64,000 nt of DNA. Source: Symbiodinium natans. Taxonomy: Eukaryota > Sar > Dinophyceae > Suessiales > Symbiodiniaceae. Made by a program: the position numbers and the translations under genes. Each line of letters opens with the position of its first letter. Position 1 is the first letter of the stretch. The DNA is taken from assembly GCA_905221605.1 (NCBI GenBank), contig CAJNDS010002176.1:223800-287799 (forward strand), read 5' to 3'. Below are positions 24,101-32,997 of this stretch, one piece after another. Under the pieces are notes generated by a model, which saw only the letters and a program-made list of their open reading frames with translations, had not been told where the DNA came from and did no database searches.

Positions 24101-25543
24101 AGGGGCTAGCTGATCCCCAATGAGCCCAGAAGAAGCATTAAGAGGCCGAAGCCGTTACCCGGAGCCCAACACGCGGGGCATATCGGCTCTAGACTCATGA
24201 CTTCGGGCTCAGGGGACTCAGGGGCAGCACATTGGGAGCATCACGGTTGTGAAGGGAACGCTATCATCCCAGCTGTGATCAAGTCGCCAAATCTTGAGCA
24301 GGTCTCCAAGATTTTCGTCCACAACTTGCTGAAGTGGATAGTCCCGCGAGTCTCGGCCGCTCATGGAAAACGAAGAGTGAATTGTGCAAGAGGAGTTCCG
24401 GCTCTTTTCATCCGGCTCTTTTCGCTACGAACACAATGTTCTCATGTTCCGGTCCTCGGTCATCTGACTTGAGGGTTTATGAAATTGGTAACCTCCCAAT
24501 ATAGATCCCCACATCGTAGGATTCCCCTACAAAAAGGACCCCAATAAGGTACCCCTAGTTTCGGAAGCCCCCATTTGTAGGTGCCTAAAACAACCATATA
24601 AGCATAAGGATCTTACAAACAGGTTTTTTTGGGAATCTCCCTTCTAGGGGTCCTTATATCCCAACAGTAGGATCCTTATGTTTATGTGGTTTTTTTTGGG
24701 CCCCTATTAGTGCTTCCGAAGAGCAGCCGAGGACTGTTCGGCTTCCTTTGCACCAGGGGCAGCTGGCCAGCAAAGTCGACAGGGCCTCCCCATGGTTGCT
24801 GTTTCCGAGTTTCCTTTTTAGGGTTCAGGGCTTGTGGTTTAGGCTTTAGGGTTAAGGGGCTTTCTTTGGAAGAGGTTGGGTTTGTGGTTTCCAGGGTGTA
24901 TGGTTTCAGGTTATGAGGGGGGTTGCTCCCCCTACCGAGGTCTGTACCCCTTGCTGGCCGTGGACTTCGCTGAAGATGTCTTGACCGACCTTGCATCTTG
25001 GTGTGAATCGCACCTAAACACTATAAACCCTAAGCCAGAGTGTCAGCTCCCTGAGCCCTAAACCCTAAACCCCACACCCTAAACCCCAAACCCCAAACCC
25101 TAAACCCTAAACCCGAAACCTCTAGCCCAAAACCTCACGCTCGCACCTGGCACCGGCAACTCCCGTCAGGCCATGTCGGACAATGAGCAGGGCCGCCGCA
25201 GGGTCGGCCGAAGCCCCGCGGACACAACTGTTTGGGGTTTAGGGTTTGGGGTTTAGGGTTTAGGGTTTGGGGTTTAGGGTTTAGGGTTTAGGGTTTGGGG
25301 TTTAGGGTTTGGGGTTTAGGGTTTAGGGTTTAGGAAAATTCGCTCTCGGGGGGTTTTGAGGGCACGGGTCCTTGGGGCTGTCGATCTCTTTTTTCAGGGT
25401 TGCAGGGTGATTGGCGTGGATCTTCGAAGCCCGTGGCTACCATGTTTCAGATATCAACAAACTATTTGTTCACTCATGGCATTCGGTAAACGCAATATAA
25501 ATATAAATATAAATATAAATATAAATATAAATATAAAAAATAA

Positions 25544-25574
<31 letters not shown>

Positions 25575-28500
25575 TATACATGTGACATATGTAAAAATGT
25601 GCTCATATATATATATGTATATTTATTTGTTTGTTTATTCATTTATGTATTCATCATTTATCTATCTATTTATTATGTATTGATTGATATACAATACACA
25701 GCAATTGCAGCTTGCACGCAAGTGAAGGTGTTACTGTAGGCAGCACTCGCACTATGTGCGCACTTGTGTCCAATGCATCAGCTGTTCGGCCGTGCTTGGG
25801 TTGGCTTTATGTATGTAGACGTATGTTGCAGGGATTTTTTTCTTTGAAGGGGGGGGGGGGGGGGGTGTTTTTTTGGTTCTGGGGTTTGGCTCTGCAAGCT
25901 GGTTCTCCGAATTTTGCCAGGAAAAGACAAGCAGGTTTAGGGTTTAGGGGTGTAGGGTGTAGGGTTTAGGGGGTTTACCCTCCAAAATGGGCCCTCCTTG
26001 AGAGAGGCAGCAGAAGCCCCTGTATGGAAGCTGCTTGAGGCAAGCTACGCCGCTGGTTGGCCACCCTTTGCTCCCGGCGTGCCCCTCTTTTGAAGAGGCC
26101 GACGGGTTTAGGGTTCAGGGTTTAGGGATGCAGGGTTTAGGGTTTGGGGTTTGGGGTTTGGGATTTAGGGTGTTAGGGTTGAGGGTTTAGGCGGGGCAGG
26201 GCCCTTAGAAGATGTTGAAGGGACTTGCTTCTTGATGATCCCATGCACCCTTAGGTGAGGAAATTGTGCAGTTCAAGGATCCTGTTTCAGAGGGAGAAAT
26301 AAGAGGCGTGGATATATGCTTGTGTTTATCGATGTTGATGAGGTCGTCTAAAGCTTGGGGGGGGGGGGGGGGGGGGCGGCGCCCCCCTGGCACTTTTCGG
26401 GCATTTGTAGAAAAAGTCTTGCGTGTCTTGCCAACATGTTTCTACGGCTTCGAAGACCCTGCACCTTAAGCTTCCCTTGCAGCCTGGGACCTCCAATCCA
26501 AATCCTGAAGCCCGGAAGCAACAGACCTAAGTCCCCAAGTCCCTGTGGGAGGTGGCAGCGAAGCGCCACCGATTTGCCAGGCGATGCAGGACAGAACTTT
26601 GTGAATCCAAAGGATGGCCTCTCCATGCAGATGTGGGGGGTACTCCCCTGGAATTTTCGAGGTCTTCTGGTTTCCACCTAATATAGTGGCCTGAACAAAT
26701 CGAATAGGGTTTTGGGGGTTGTTATAGTGTAACTTTAACGGGATCAGAAGGGAATACTATTGGTAATTCTTCCGACCCTATTTTCTGGCATTGACAGCAC
26801 ACGGAGCTAGTCTCTTGGAGTGCTGGCCGTACTTAGCTCAGATCTGGGGGTTTACGAGAATGGGGGACCCCCAAAATAGATCCCTAAATAGTAGGGCCTT
26901 ATCATGAGGATCCCAACAAGGTAATCCTGATTTCGGAAACCCCCCGAAGTCTGAGAATGCGAGTAGGATGAAGGCCAAACTCCGCACGAAGCAAGACGCG
27001 AAAACTCATGAACACTCACCCCTAAACCCTATGAACCCTATAAAACCTCTAAACCCTATAAAACCTTTAAACCCTATAAACCCTGTAAACCCTATAAACC
27101 CTACTTAACAAGCACATCTGTCACGGAGACCCCAAGCCTACCTTTTTTTGACGCCTACCCGCGGGAGGACCCTCCAACTTGCCGATGCTCAGCGGACATG
27201 GGTGGGATGTTGCTTTCGTTGTGGACAATGGATGGATGGGTGGGTAGTTGGGGTTCCATGTACCCTTGTTTTGGAGTATGCATGGGATGTCTCAGTCTGA
27301 TGTTGCTGATGTTGCAGTTTCTGATCTCCATGGCGATCTGCAGGCCTTCTGTGCATGGGACTATGGCACCACCCTTGACATCTGATCCCCCCACTGAACC
27401 TAGGAAAGAGCTCACTGCAGCGTGCGAGTGCCAGCTGGACAAGCAGGCGCTGTTCGGTGTAGTTACGGAGTCTATACGGTAGAACTGTGACTCCAGTCTC
27501 AAGTCCTGCATGGTAATGGCAGCGTGATAGCCAACTTCTGGCGGAGAAATGCCCCCGCAAAGCCCGAAAATCCAAGGAGCCCTGGGACGTGTTAGATACG
27601 GCGACGGACCTCTCTGTCCACTTCCTGGTGACATCGCTCACGACAGTGACACTAGGCTTCAAGCATACCTGGCGGATTCACAGGTGCTAGTACCTGGCTC
27701 GCACATGTCCACGTAGCATCGTGCGCGGGTACGACGCAGCGACAGCAGTGCGACAGCGACAGCAATTGAAGTCACGAAATGTTGATGAGAGGGTTTCCCA
27801 CCATTCAGGCACACCTTCTAGCGGGCATTTGTAGTTCTTTCTGCTAATAGTGAGCGGCAGGAGTTGTCCAACCAGGCAAGACAGCTTGGAGGGACCGCAA
27901 GCAGCAGTCTAGAATTGCTGTTCAGCAAGAGGCATGTTCCAACCCGCAGTCTACCCCCCCACAATACTATCTAATCCGAACTATAGGGCCTGCAGAAGTG
28001 TTCCCCTGTAATGTGAAACTCCATATCCAATGGCGATTTAAAGCCAGGTCTACTTGTAGCAGGGTGCCGATGGTTGCATAGATATGATCTTGGCAGCAGG
28101 ATTTAAGGTTGAGGGTGCTTAGAAGCCTCGCTTGAGTTGCCGGCCCTGCAGCAAAGCGGCTGCATGCGCTGAAGTCTGACCCTAATACCTGAACTTCTTT
28201 CCTGCGGCCCAGGATCTATCCCTTCGCCCCGCTCCTGTTCTTGGCGCAGCTTTTCTCGACTCCAGGTTCGAGGGTGAGGTTGAGGGTCGCGTCTTTTCAG
28301 CGGAACGAGCCTTCAGGAAACCTGGCCAGCGTCGCACAGAGAGGAGAAGGGACAGGGTCAAGGCTTTTGGGCTGGCACTTTTTTCGGTTACGGCTTCGAG
28401 TAAGCAAAACTGCCGCTACATGTTCGAGGCCTGGCCCCTGCCCTGGAACCTTTTTGGGCCCTCTCAAGCCCTGTTAAGGCCACATACGCCTCATAAGCCT

Positions 28501-31122
28501 CCCAGGCACCTTCTGGTAGAGTTCCAGATGGACTTGTTTCAGCCCCTTGGCTACGGCTTCTCGCGCGCGTGGGCCTTTTTTAGCTTTCAGCTGAAACTCA
28601 TCTGCTCTTGGGTGTATAGGCTCATATGATATAACTTGTGTGGCCGGATTCAATTGGCCATGATTCAGGTCTCCAAGTGTAGGATGCCCCTGTAGGACAC
28701 CTGTCACATCCTGCAACTGGCGAGGGCTACTAGTGCCTGTGAGTCTGTTAGTGATTGAGAGCATGAAGGTCTGAATCCAGACCTAGTGCTCAACACGTTC
28801 AACCCAGCTCAACACAGCTCTAGGGTTTAGGTTTTAGGTTTTAGGGTTTAGGGTTTAGGGTTTAGGGTCTAGGGTCTAGGGTTTAGGGTTTAGGGTTCCT
28901 AGGCGTCCTAAGGGGGTTCTTTTAGGGGAGTCCCAAGGCTCCTGGACCGGCGCCAGCCGAAGCCGCGCTTCGCGAAAGGCCTCCCGCGGGCATGGCTGGC
29001 CATCTTCCAGTCCTACGTGCCACTCGGCGCTTGGCTTTCGGGTAATGCTATTTTGGGATGGCCTTAACAGTGGGGTTTAGGGTTTATAGGGTTTGGGGTT
29101 TAGGGTTTAGGGTTTCGGGCTTGGGGTTATTAAGGTAAGGGACTTTGCTCCGTTGCTTTGCAGGCTTGATCATCCGAAGAATAGGGTTTAGGTCGTTATT
29201 AAGGTATGGGACTTTGCTCCGTTGCTTTTAAGGCTTAGTCATCCGAAAGTTCCCTCCCGAGCCAGAGCCTTTCCTTTTGCCCATCACCTTGCCTCAACGA
29301 ACCGAGGTATATCGGCGCGCACTGTGGCCGCAATGCAGATGCTGTTTTGGGAGTTTGATGCCCACTTGGTCCAGGATGCCATTGTGTGGAGACATAGACC
29401 CGCGGGTCAGAGAAAGCATGCAGAACCCACGCGCAGCCGCAACAGATTGTAGCACCGAACGAAGGCAAAAGGCCGCAAAAAACAAAGCGAGCATCATGAG
29501 CATCGATAAGCATCATCCGGTGACAGGGCGCCCCAAAGCGACATCATGAGCATCCGGTGGCATACGCTCATCCGGAGGCCATCCGGTGCCATGGGCGCCC
29601 CAAAGCGAGAATCATGAGCATCATCCGGTGGCCGTGGGCGCCCCGAGGCGAGCATCGTGAGCATCATCCGGTGGCCATGGGCGCCCCAAAGCAGCATCAT
29701 TCTGGCCCTCAGAGCGTGCATCATGAGCGGCCAGAGGCATGGGCGCATCATGAGCATCAGCCAGAGTTGTCCAGCTTTGGCACGCCCATGGCTTCGGATC
29801 AACTGATGATATGGTAGGTGGGAGTCAAGCCACCTCAGTTCCGCGGTCACCACCGCACCCCCCCAGGTCTCAGGGTCCGTACACATCATGGGCCCCTATA
29901 CCCAAGAGGTTCAGAAGGGGGAGTATTACTTGCATCCAAGTCGCATCTGTAATTTCTGTATCACATACATCGCAATACAGTATCATGTCTTGTAACCTGA
30001 TATTCTATGACATGGGACATGGTGTCATACTGGACTTTGCTGTGTGTAATCGGCATGTTCAAGCGTTTGGAACTTTGCGAAACGCCAACTGAGAACTCGA
30101 AGGGTCAAATCTGGTTCGATCGACCCTAAACCCTAAACTCTCTGAACGCACAACCCTAAGCCCTAAACCCTACACCCCCACTCAAGGCTGTCAAACCTGG
30201 CGATTGTCACCTGGAGAACCACCCTCGTCGAGGTTGGGTTGTCGTCGCTAATAGGTTCACAGGGAGGGTTCTAAGTTAGGAGGGTTTAGGGTTTAGGGTT
30301 TAGGGTTTAGGGTTTAGGGTTTAGGGTTTAGGGTTTAGGGAACCGTGCATGCGTGTTGAGCTCACCAGCATGTTGCCCTTCTTCCGAAGTGGTTTCAGTC
30401 ACATTTACCTTCGGGTCCGCACCCCGCATGGAGGTTGATCTAAGGTATCTAACGGTCCTTTTCGGGAAATATTTTCGGGATCTTGGGAGCAGGTGTTTGC
30501 ATCCACTACCACATGGCCCCGAGACAGTCGGAAGGGTTGCAAGACCTGCGCGTTCCCGCTAGTTGATGCAAAGTCAATCCGGGCACGCCAAGCCGACGGT
30601 CGATCTTCGAACCGTGTTTTTTGGGGCCTTCCAAGGAGGTCTTTTGAAGCTTCTTGCGTTGAGGCTCTTTTGTGCACCAGCTCCCTGAGAGGATTGGCTG
30701 GGTTGTGAACCTGGCGTGCACATTGCCTTCTTCAGCACCGCCATGCTTCTGTTGGTGGCTTGGCAGTGGCAGGCATGAACACCTTGGGCCTGAAGAGCGT
30801 TTTGGATGGTTGTGGGCTGGGGGGCTTCTTGGGCATGTTCGGGAGCAGTATGGCAGTCGAAGACTCCGAACCGTCATCTGGTCCTCCTTGTAGCAACTCC
30901 CGACTCCCTAAGAGGGTGTAGGGTTTAGGGTTTGGGGTTAAGGTGTAGGGGTTAGGGTTTAGGGTTTAGGGTTTAGGGTTTAGGGTGTCGGGTTTAGGGT
31001 TTAGGGTTTAGGGGTTTAGGGTTTAGGGTCTACCAAGGTCTTCGTGGTGGGAATGGTTCACCTGATCATCCCGGCCATTCCAACTGACGTCACGGAGCAC
31101 CTGCGGCGCGAGCATGAGGCGG
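15217..31122 (+). CDS. Anoctamin (TMEM16)-like membrane protein gene, dispersed exons
   Basis: At least ten short exons over 16 kb carry anoctamin landmarks in the correct order. They are: HFFGQQIGFYFAFL (family: YFGEkIglYFAwL, TM1); a Trp/Leu TM exon at 18460; LGLWAVVFFIFGACF at 19501 (family: mslWatlFLe.wkR); VAHVLTEAENHREED at 20776 (family: LTewENHRt); DSWETSILVKKW at 20995 (family: yedsLilK.f); FVHNLLKWIVP at 24302 (family: NLLE...P); IYPFAPLLFLAQLF at 28213 (family: fPLAPLlAL.nN); RRQPKPRFAKGLPRAW at 28931; and LIIPAIPTDVTEHLRRE at 31038 (family: liPdvP..v....RE). Anoctamins are Ca-dependent scramblases or chloride channels of plasma, endoplasmic reticulum or organelle membranes. Exons for the loop between TM3 and TM5, and some Ca-site helices, were not found, so activity cannot be judged. 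Most introns carry telomeric arrays at their ends. Confidence 0.8.
16388..18287 (+). CDS. Three phase-linked exons between TM1 and TM2 of the TMEM16-like gene
   Basis: Exons 16388-16475, 17157-17319 and 18127-18287 join in phase with each other and with the TM1 and TM2 exons. They encode EKLKPFSLVDDFAVQLDSEV, LQEFRLFKFLRAAATELGCL...FRAASKILGMATA, and a basic stretch with RRIGRSERRDRLSAGELRKI. Known anoctamins have TM1 and TM2 nearly adjacent, so this would be a lineage-specific insertion, or exons of something else wrongly joined. The exon at 17157 is followed directly by a family C element. In 18127-18287 an alternative frame is also open. Confidence 0.45.
17326..17427 (+). mobile_element. 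Inverted-repeat element, family C
   Basis: About 40-bp inverted ends with ACTAACAGTCCTTCATAGGG and CCCTATAAAGGACTGTTCGT. It starts 7 bp after the donor of exon 17157-17319. Confidence 0.65.
17564..17690 (+). repeat. (GGT)n then (GAT)n microsatellite
   Basis: About 22 GGT units followed by ATG/ATGATG units. The long Val, His or Trp frames across it are repeat artefacts. Confidence 0.95.
18460..18516 (+). CDS. TMEM16-like exon, hydrophobic helix
   Basis: The exon begins right at the last telomeric unit (CCCTAAG|GT) and ends at TCTCAG|GTGGGC. It encodes AWAVLLLWLALWLTFGFS, a complete membrane helix. Its phase fits the exon ending at 18287. I place it as TM2 by order. Confidence 0.6.
18630..18682 (+). 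repeat. (AT)n microsatellite
   Basis: Imperfect TATATG/ATATAT tract. Confidence 0.9.
18933..19000 (+). repeat. Telomeric-type array (TTTAGGG)n
   Basis: About nine perfect units in the intron between 18516 and 19501. Confidence 0.95.
19129..19305 (+). repeat. Tandem pair of a dispersed repeat, family F
   Basis: Two copies (19129-19210, 19211-19305) of TTGTTCTTTGGGATAATTTC and onward through TTTCCCTTCTTCCCTTA to AAAGGGGCTTA. A third diverged copy is at 14571-14657. Confidence 0.8.
19438..19489 (+). repeat. Telomeric-type array (CCCTAAA)n
   Basis: Ends 11 bp before the exon at 19501. Confidence 0.95.
19501..19600 (+). CDS. TMEM16-like exon, LWAVVFF helix
   Basis: The exon starts after CCGCCTTGCAAG and ends exactly at a GTTTAGGG donor. 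It contains VPAQVNLCFLGLWAVVFFIF, then GACFLRTSQVQA, matching the anoctamin helix 'lWatlFLefWkR'. It ends in phase 0. The phase to the 18460 exon does not fit, so at least one exon in between is missing. Confidence 0.65.
19601..19690 (+). repeat. Telomeric-type array (GTTTAGG)n at an intron start
   Basis: First base is the GT donor of exon 19501-19600. Confidence 0.95.
20369..20408 (+). mobile_element. Family C element, right half only
   Basis: AATCCCTATGAAGGACTGTT and its continuation to AGCATCCC. The left half is absent or unrecognisable. Confidence 0.5.
20508..20593 (+). mobile_element. Family B-related element
   Basis: GGGGGAATTTACGAAAATAG to CCTTATTTTGCAAAATGCCC. Confidence 0.45.
20776..20871 (+). 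CDS. TMEM16-like exon with LTEAENHRE motif
   Basis: The frame reads VSVLLYHLFRIVAHVLTEAE, then NHREEDGQSARA. LTEx-ENHR is one of the most conserved anoctamin motifs. The donor is probably GCC|GTACCT. Phase 0 at both ends. Confidence 0.8.
20995..21050 (+). CDS. TMEM16-like exon with DSWETSILVKKW
   Basis: It starts at GATTAG|GAC in phase 0, matching the previous exon, and can end at CA|GTGTCAG. In anoctamins 'yeDSLilK.flFqFvN' follows the ENHR motif at this distance. Two candidate continuations that begin with the right phase lie at 21810-21895 and 22002-22071. Confidence 0.65.
21108..21185 (+). repeat. (AT)n / TATACA microsatellite
   Basis: Imperfect AT-alternating tract, followed by an A/T-rich stretch with AATACTA units to about 21340. 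Confidence 0.9.
21810..22071 (+). CDS. Two alternative candidate exons of the TMEM16-like gene
   Basis: Frame 21810-21895 (LALALRLWKASAQLLYS) follows a CCCTAAA array. Frame 22002-22071 (LVYSEWKLQARCMLGLLRSP) ends at a CAG|GTTTAGGG donor. Each starts with one base that completes the codon left by exon 20995-21050. Neither is a clear family match. Confidence 0.3.
22072..22141 (+). repeat. Telomeric-type array (TTTAGGG)n
   Basis: Ten units. It forms an inverted pair with 22214-22385 around about 70 bp of other sequence. Confidence 0.95.
22214..22385 (+). repeat. Telomeric-type array (CCCTAAA)n
   Basis: About 170 bp, the longest near-perfect array in the window. Confidence 0.95.
22412..22481 (+). 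CDS. Candidate exon between telomeric arrays
   Basis: After GCGCCTGGCAG the best frame reads PDVRHRLGIEHCAFWDQDAK up to GG|GTTTAGGG. Almost every codon ends in G, C or T. A long CCCTAAA array precedes it. Another frame (CDLRLAVLTFGIA) has no acceptor. Confidence 0.4.
22521..22637 (+). mobile_element. Family A element, diverged right end
   Basis: GTAGGGGTCGGAAGAATCAC at the left. Internal ATACTATAGTAACCC occurs twice, and the right end runs into poly-C. Confidence 0.45.
23458..23576 (+). mobile_element. Family B-related element
   Basis: GGGTTTTCCAAAACTAGGGA to ACCCCTATTTTGCTTATTTT, then GGGAAATGCCC. Confidence 0.45.
23873..23934 (+). repeat. Telomeric-type array (CCCTAAA)n
   Basis: Directly before the candidate exon 23936-24060. 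A TTTAGGG array (24062-24103) follows it. Confidence 0.95.
23936..24060 (+). CDS. Candidate helical exon between telomeric arrays
   Basis: Between (CCCTAAA)n at 23873-23934 and (TTTAGGG)n from 24062, the frame reads LSKEVVLRVLGHFTAVLHRL, then EIPPKLPEALQPLLALFQL. It looks like an amphipathic helical repeat. Its place in the TMEM16-like protein is unclear. Confidence 0.4.
24302..24376 (+). CDS. TMEM16-like exon, NLLxxxxP helix
   Basis: Twenty-five codons lie between GAGCAG| and |GTGAAT, phase 0 at both ends. VSKIFVHNLLKWIVPRVSAA resembles the anoctamin segment 'kQllnNLlEillPklkk'. A family B element starts about 100 bp downstream. Confidence 0.5.
24473..24572 (-). mobile_element. Family B element
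   Basis: GGGTTTATGAAATTGG to TAGTTTCGGAAGCCCCC. Internal TAGGATTCCCCTA. Confidence 0.6.
25231..25335 (+). repeat. TTTAGGG array with GTTTGGG variants
   Basis: Perfect units alternate with TTTGGGG units. A CCCTAAA/CCCCAAA array (25058-25125) precedes it across about 105 bp of GC-rich sequence. Confidence 0.95.
25494..25640 (+). repeat. (ATAAAT)n and (AT)n microsatellite
   Basis: About eleven ATATAA-type units, then AT alternation. Confidence 0.95.
25990..26103 (+). CDS. Candidate exon before a telomeric array
   Basis: After TTGAGAG a GC3-rich frame reads QQKPLYGSCLRQATPLVGHP and continues to GACGG|GTTTAGGG. A second open frame reads EAPVWKLLEASYAAGWPP. I cannot choose between them. Confidence 0.25.
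26681..26785 (-). mobile_element. Family A element, reversed, diverged
   Basis: ATATAGTGGCC at the left and ATTCTTCCGACCCTAT at the right. Confidence 0.5.
26846..26945 (-). mobile_element. Family B element
   Basis: GGGGGTTTACGAGAATGGGG to TGATTTCGGAAACCCCC. Confidence 0.6.
27020..27105 (+). repeat. Variant array CCCTATAAA
   Basis: Units of AACCCTATAA and AACCTCTAA, a two-base-expanded telomeric unit. Confidence 0.85.
28213..28265 (+). CDS. TMEM16-like exon, FAPLL motif
   Basis: CGGCCCAG|G and CCAG|GTTCG enclose IYPFAPLLFLAQLFSTP. Anoctamins have 'FPLAPLlALlnN' here. It ends with one codon base, and the next exon starts with two. Confidence 0.65.
28931..29041 (+). CDS. TMEM16-like exon, basic loop and next helix
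   Basis: The frame reads LLDRRQPKPRFAKGLPRAWL, then AIFQSYVPLGAWLS, and ends at CGG|GTAATG. Phase matches exon 28213-28265. In anoctamins a basic 'R.da.k....RRP' loop and 'iGiW..il' helix follow the PLAPL motif at this spacing. Confidence 0.65.
29127..29247 (+). repeat. Direct duplication of a 52-bp unit
   Basis: TTATTAAGGTAAGGGACTTT...CATCCGAA at 29127-29178 and again at 29196-29247. The first copy carries a GTAAGG...TTGCAG pair only about 30 bp apart. Confidence 0.85.
29250..30120. other. Intronic stretch with a minisatellite
   Basis: It contains the CATCATGAGCATC-type minisatellite (29487-29757) and no supported exon. Open frames over the minisatellite are Met/His-rich repeats, not genes. 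Confidence 0.4.
29487..29757 (+). repeat. Minisatellite, CATCATGAGCATC / CATGGGCGCCCCAAAGC
   Basis: Five to six imperfect copies of a 45-50 bp unit. It produces Met/His-rich spurious frames on both strands. Confidence 0.85.
30187..30265 (+). CDS. Candidate exon of the TMEM16-like gene
   Basis: Between a CCCTAAA array (30123-30175) and a TTTAGGG array (30278-30341) the frame reads LSNLAIVTWRTTLVEVGLSS, then LIGSQ. It is hydrophobic, and its order fits the late anoctamin helices. Phase is not confirmed. Confidence 0.35.
30278..30341 (+). repeat. Telomeric-type array (TTTAGGG)n
   Basis: Nine units after the candidate exon at 30187. Confidence 0.95.
30915..31030 (+). repeat. Telomeric-type array (TTTAGGG)n, degenerate
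   Basis: Located immediately before the exon at 31038, i.e. a G-rich array at an intron 3' end, an exception to the common orientation. Confidence 0.9.
31038..31122 (+). CDS. TMEM16-like exon, C-terminal IPxIP motif
   Basis: It follows a long TTTAGGG array and TACCAAG|. VFVVGMVHLIIPAIPTDV, then TEHLRREHEA, matches the end of the last anoctamin helix ('liPdvP..v....RE'). The donor is likely GCGG|GTGGAAG. Confidence 0.75.
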
Positions 31123-32587
31123 GTGGAAGTGTTTGGTTTGAGGAAGGCGAACAGCATGATCGTTTTACTTCATCGTTGAGATACATCTTTCCTACGGTCT
31201 TATTCCATTACATGATTTTTACATTGTTACATGAATACATTTTCAGAAGTACAGTATTATACATGTGCATGATTATCTGATTATTCGTACATTTGTATAC
31301 AACTATACTGTATTTGTTATAATATTGTATTTCTATTGCTTTGGGATTTTCACTTTTTGTAGTTATTATAGCGCTTGAATCGTTTATTGTTTATCGTACC
31401 ATGTTATTATGCTATCATATTGCAACTGTATATTGTATTTCAAGAATATAGGTACTAGTAAGTTTTCATCTTTCCATGTAGCTGTAATATTTGAAGCTGA
31501 CATATTACCGATGATACTGTATTGGTAGTGTTGTTGCACTATATGATTATAATTTATCTTTTTATTGCATTTTTCTGTGTGTGGCACTCGGTGACATCTT
31601 GGAGGAGAATGCAAATTGCCTCCACTATGGCCCGTCACGTCACACACAAGCCCTGCTAGCAGGTCGAGGCGTTCTTCATTGGCCACGGCTCTAACCGCGA
31701 GGGCAGAGAGAGACAAAAAAGTGGCTCAGGGAGCGGGATTGGAGAAGCTTCCATTGATATATTTCTTCACAGGCTGGAAGGTCATAAATATTGCAATGTG
31801 GACAGGAAAGGGCACCCAACACTATACCAGTCGTCAGCTGCATCTCTTATGCCATAGACAGGCGCCTGTCCTCTTTCCCAGGTCGCTTGGCTCTACTTGC
31901 AGCCGCGGCCACTGGAGACACGTACACGCGTGCGGGTGGAACAGTGCCATGGCCAAGAGCACCTTTCTCTTTCTCTTGCACGGGAGCTGTGAAGGTCATT
32001 GAAGGGTGCCTCAAGTTTCTGCTCCAGTCTTACTCACTGAGACTCAGCTCCCATATGTTCCGAACTTTGATTTCTCAGAGGGCAACCCTAAACCCTAAAC
32101 CCTAGACCCTAAACCCTAAACCCTAAACCCTAAAGCAACCTCTGCCTTGGCCTGGCCGCATCTCGACCTCTCAGCCTCTCAGTCTCACCTCCAAGGCTTC
32201 GCCGGCTCTCAGATTCGGCCCGGGTGCGCCTGGCTGCCAAGGCGATGGGTTTGGAACATCTCTGTAGGCACCCTGCATGGAGCGGCTGAAGCGGGTCCAG
32301 GGCTACAAATTTAGGTTTTGGAGTTTAGGGTTTAGGGTCATGGGGTTCAGGGTTTAGGGTTACATATTTAGGGTTAGTGGGGTTTAGGGTTTAGGGGCGC
32401 CCAGGGGGGTTTGAGGTTTAGGGCCACCCAGGGGGTTTAGGGTTTAGGGTTTCGGGTCACAGGAGCCCAGCTCCCTTATTGATCCTTTACCCTAAACCCT
32501 AAACCCTAAGCCCTAAACCCTAAACCCTAAACCCTAACCCCAAGCCCTAAACCCTAAACCCTAAACCCTAAACCCTACGGGAATGAG

Positions 32588-32651
32588 GCTGCGCTGGCCG
32601 ACCGCGGCGTGGCGACGCCGGCGAGGGTCGAGGCGGCAAATTCTCAGCAAA
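32588..32651 (+). CDS. Candidate exon between telomeric arrays
   Basis: After GGAATGAG the frame reads AALADRGVATPARVEAANSQ. A minus-strand frame is also open, so the strand is not certain. Confidence 0.3.
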
Positions 32652-32691
32652 GTTGGAAGCTCGGAGAAGGGATGCAGGATGATTAAGGATG

Positions 32692-32762
32692 GTTCGGGGT
32701 TTAGGGTTTAGGGTTTAGGGTTTAGGGTTTAGGGTTTAGGGTTTAGGGTTTAGGGTTTAGGG
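32692..32762 (+). repeat. Telomeric-type array (TTTAGGG)n
   Basis: About ten perfect units. Confidence 0.95.
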
Positions 32763-32997
32763 GCACCAGGGCGTTTTGGGCTCGGGGTGCGCAAGCCGCT
32801 TCCCACGCCGCGCGCATCTGGGCGAGGCCCCCGAAGAAAAAGACCACAGAGTGTTCACGGATCTTGGCCTTGAAAGCAGGTAGGGGGCGCTTTGTGGGTT
32901 TCAGGTATCGGTTCAGCCCTAAACCCTAAACCCCAAACCCTAAACCCTAAACCCTAAGCCCTTACATCGCCGAAGTCGCCGAAGCCCTTCCTTGCAG

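Noticed and set aside
29494-29889. 131-codon minus frame rich in Met/Leu
   Set aside because: It covers the CATCATGAGCATC minisatellite.
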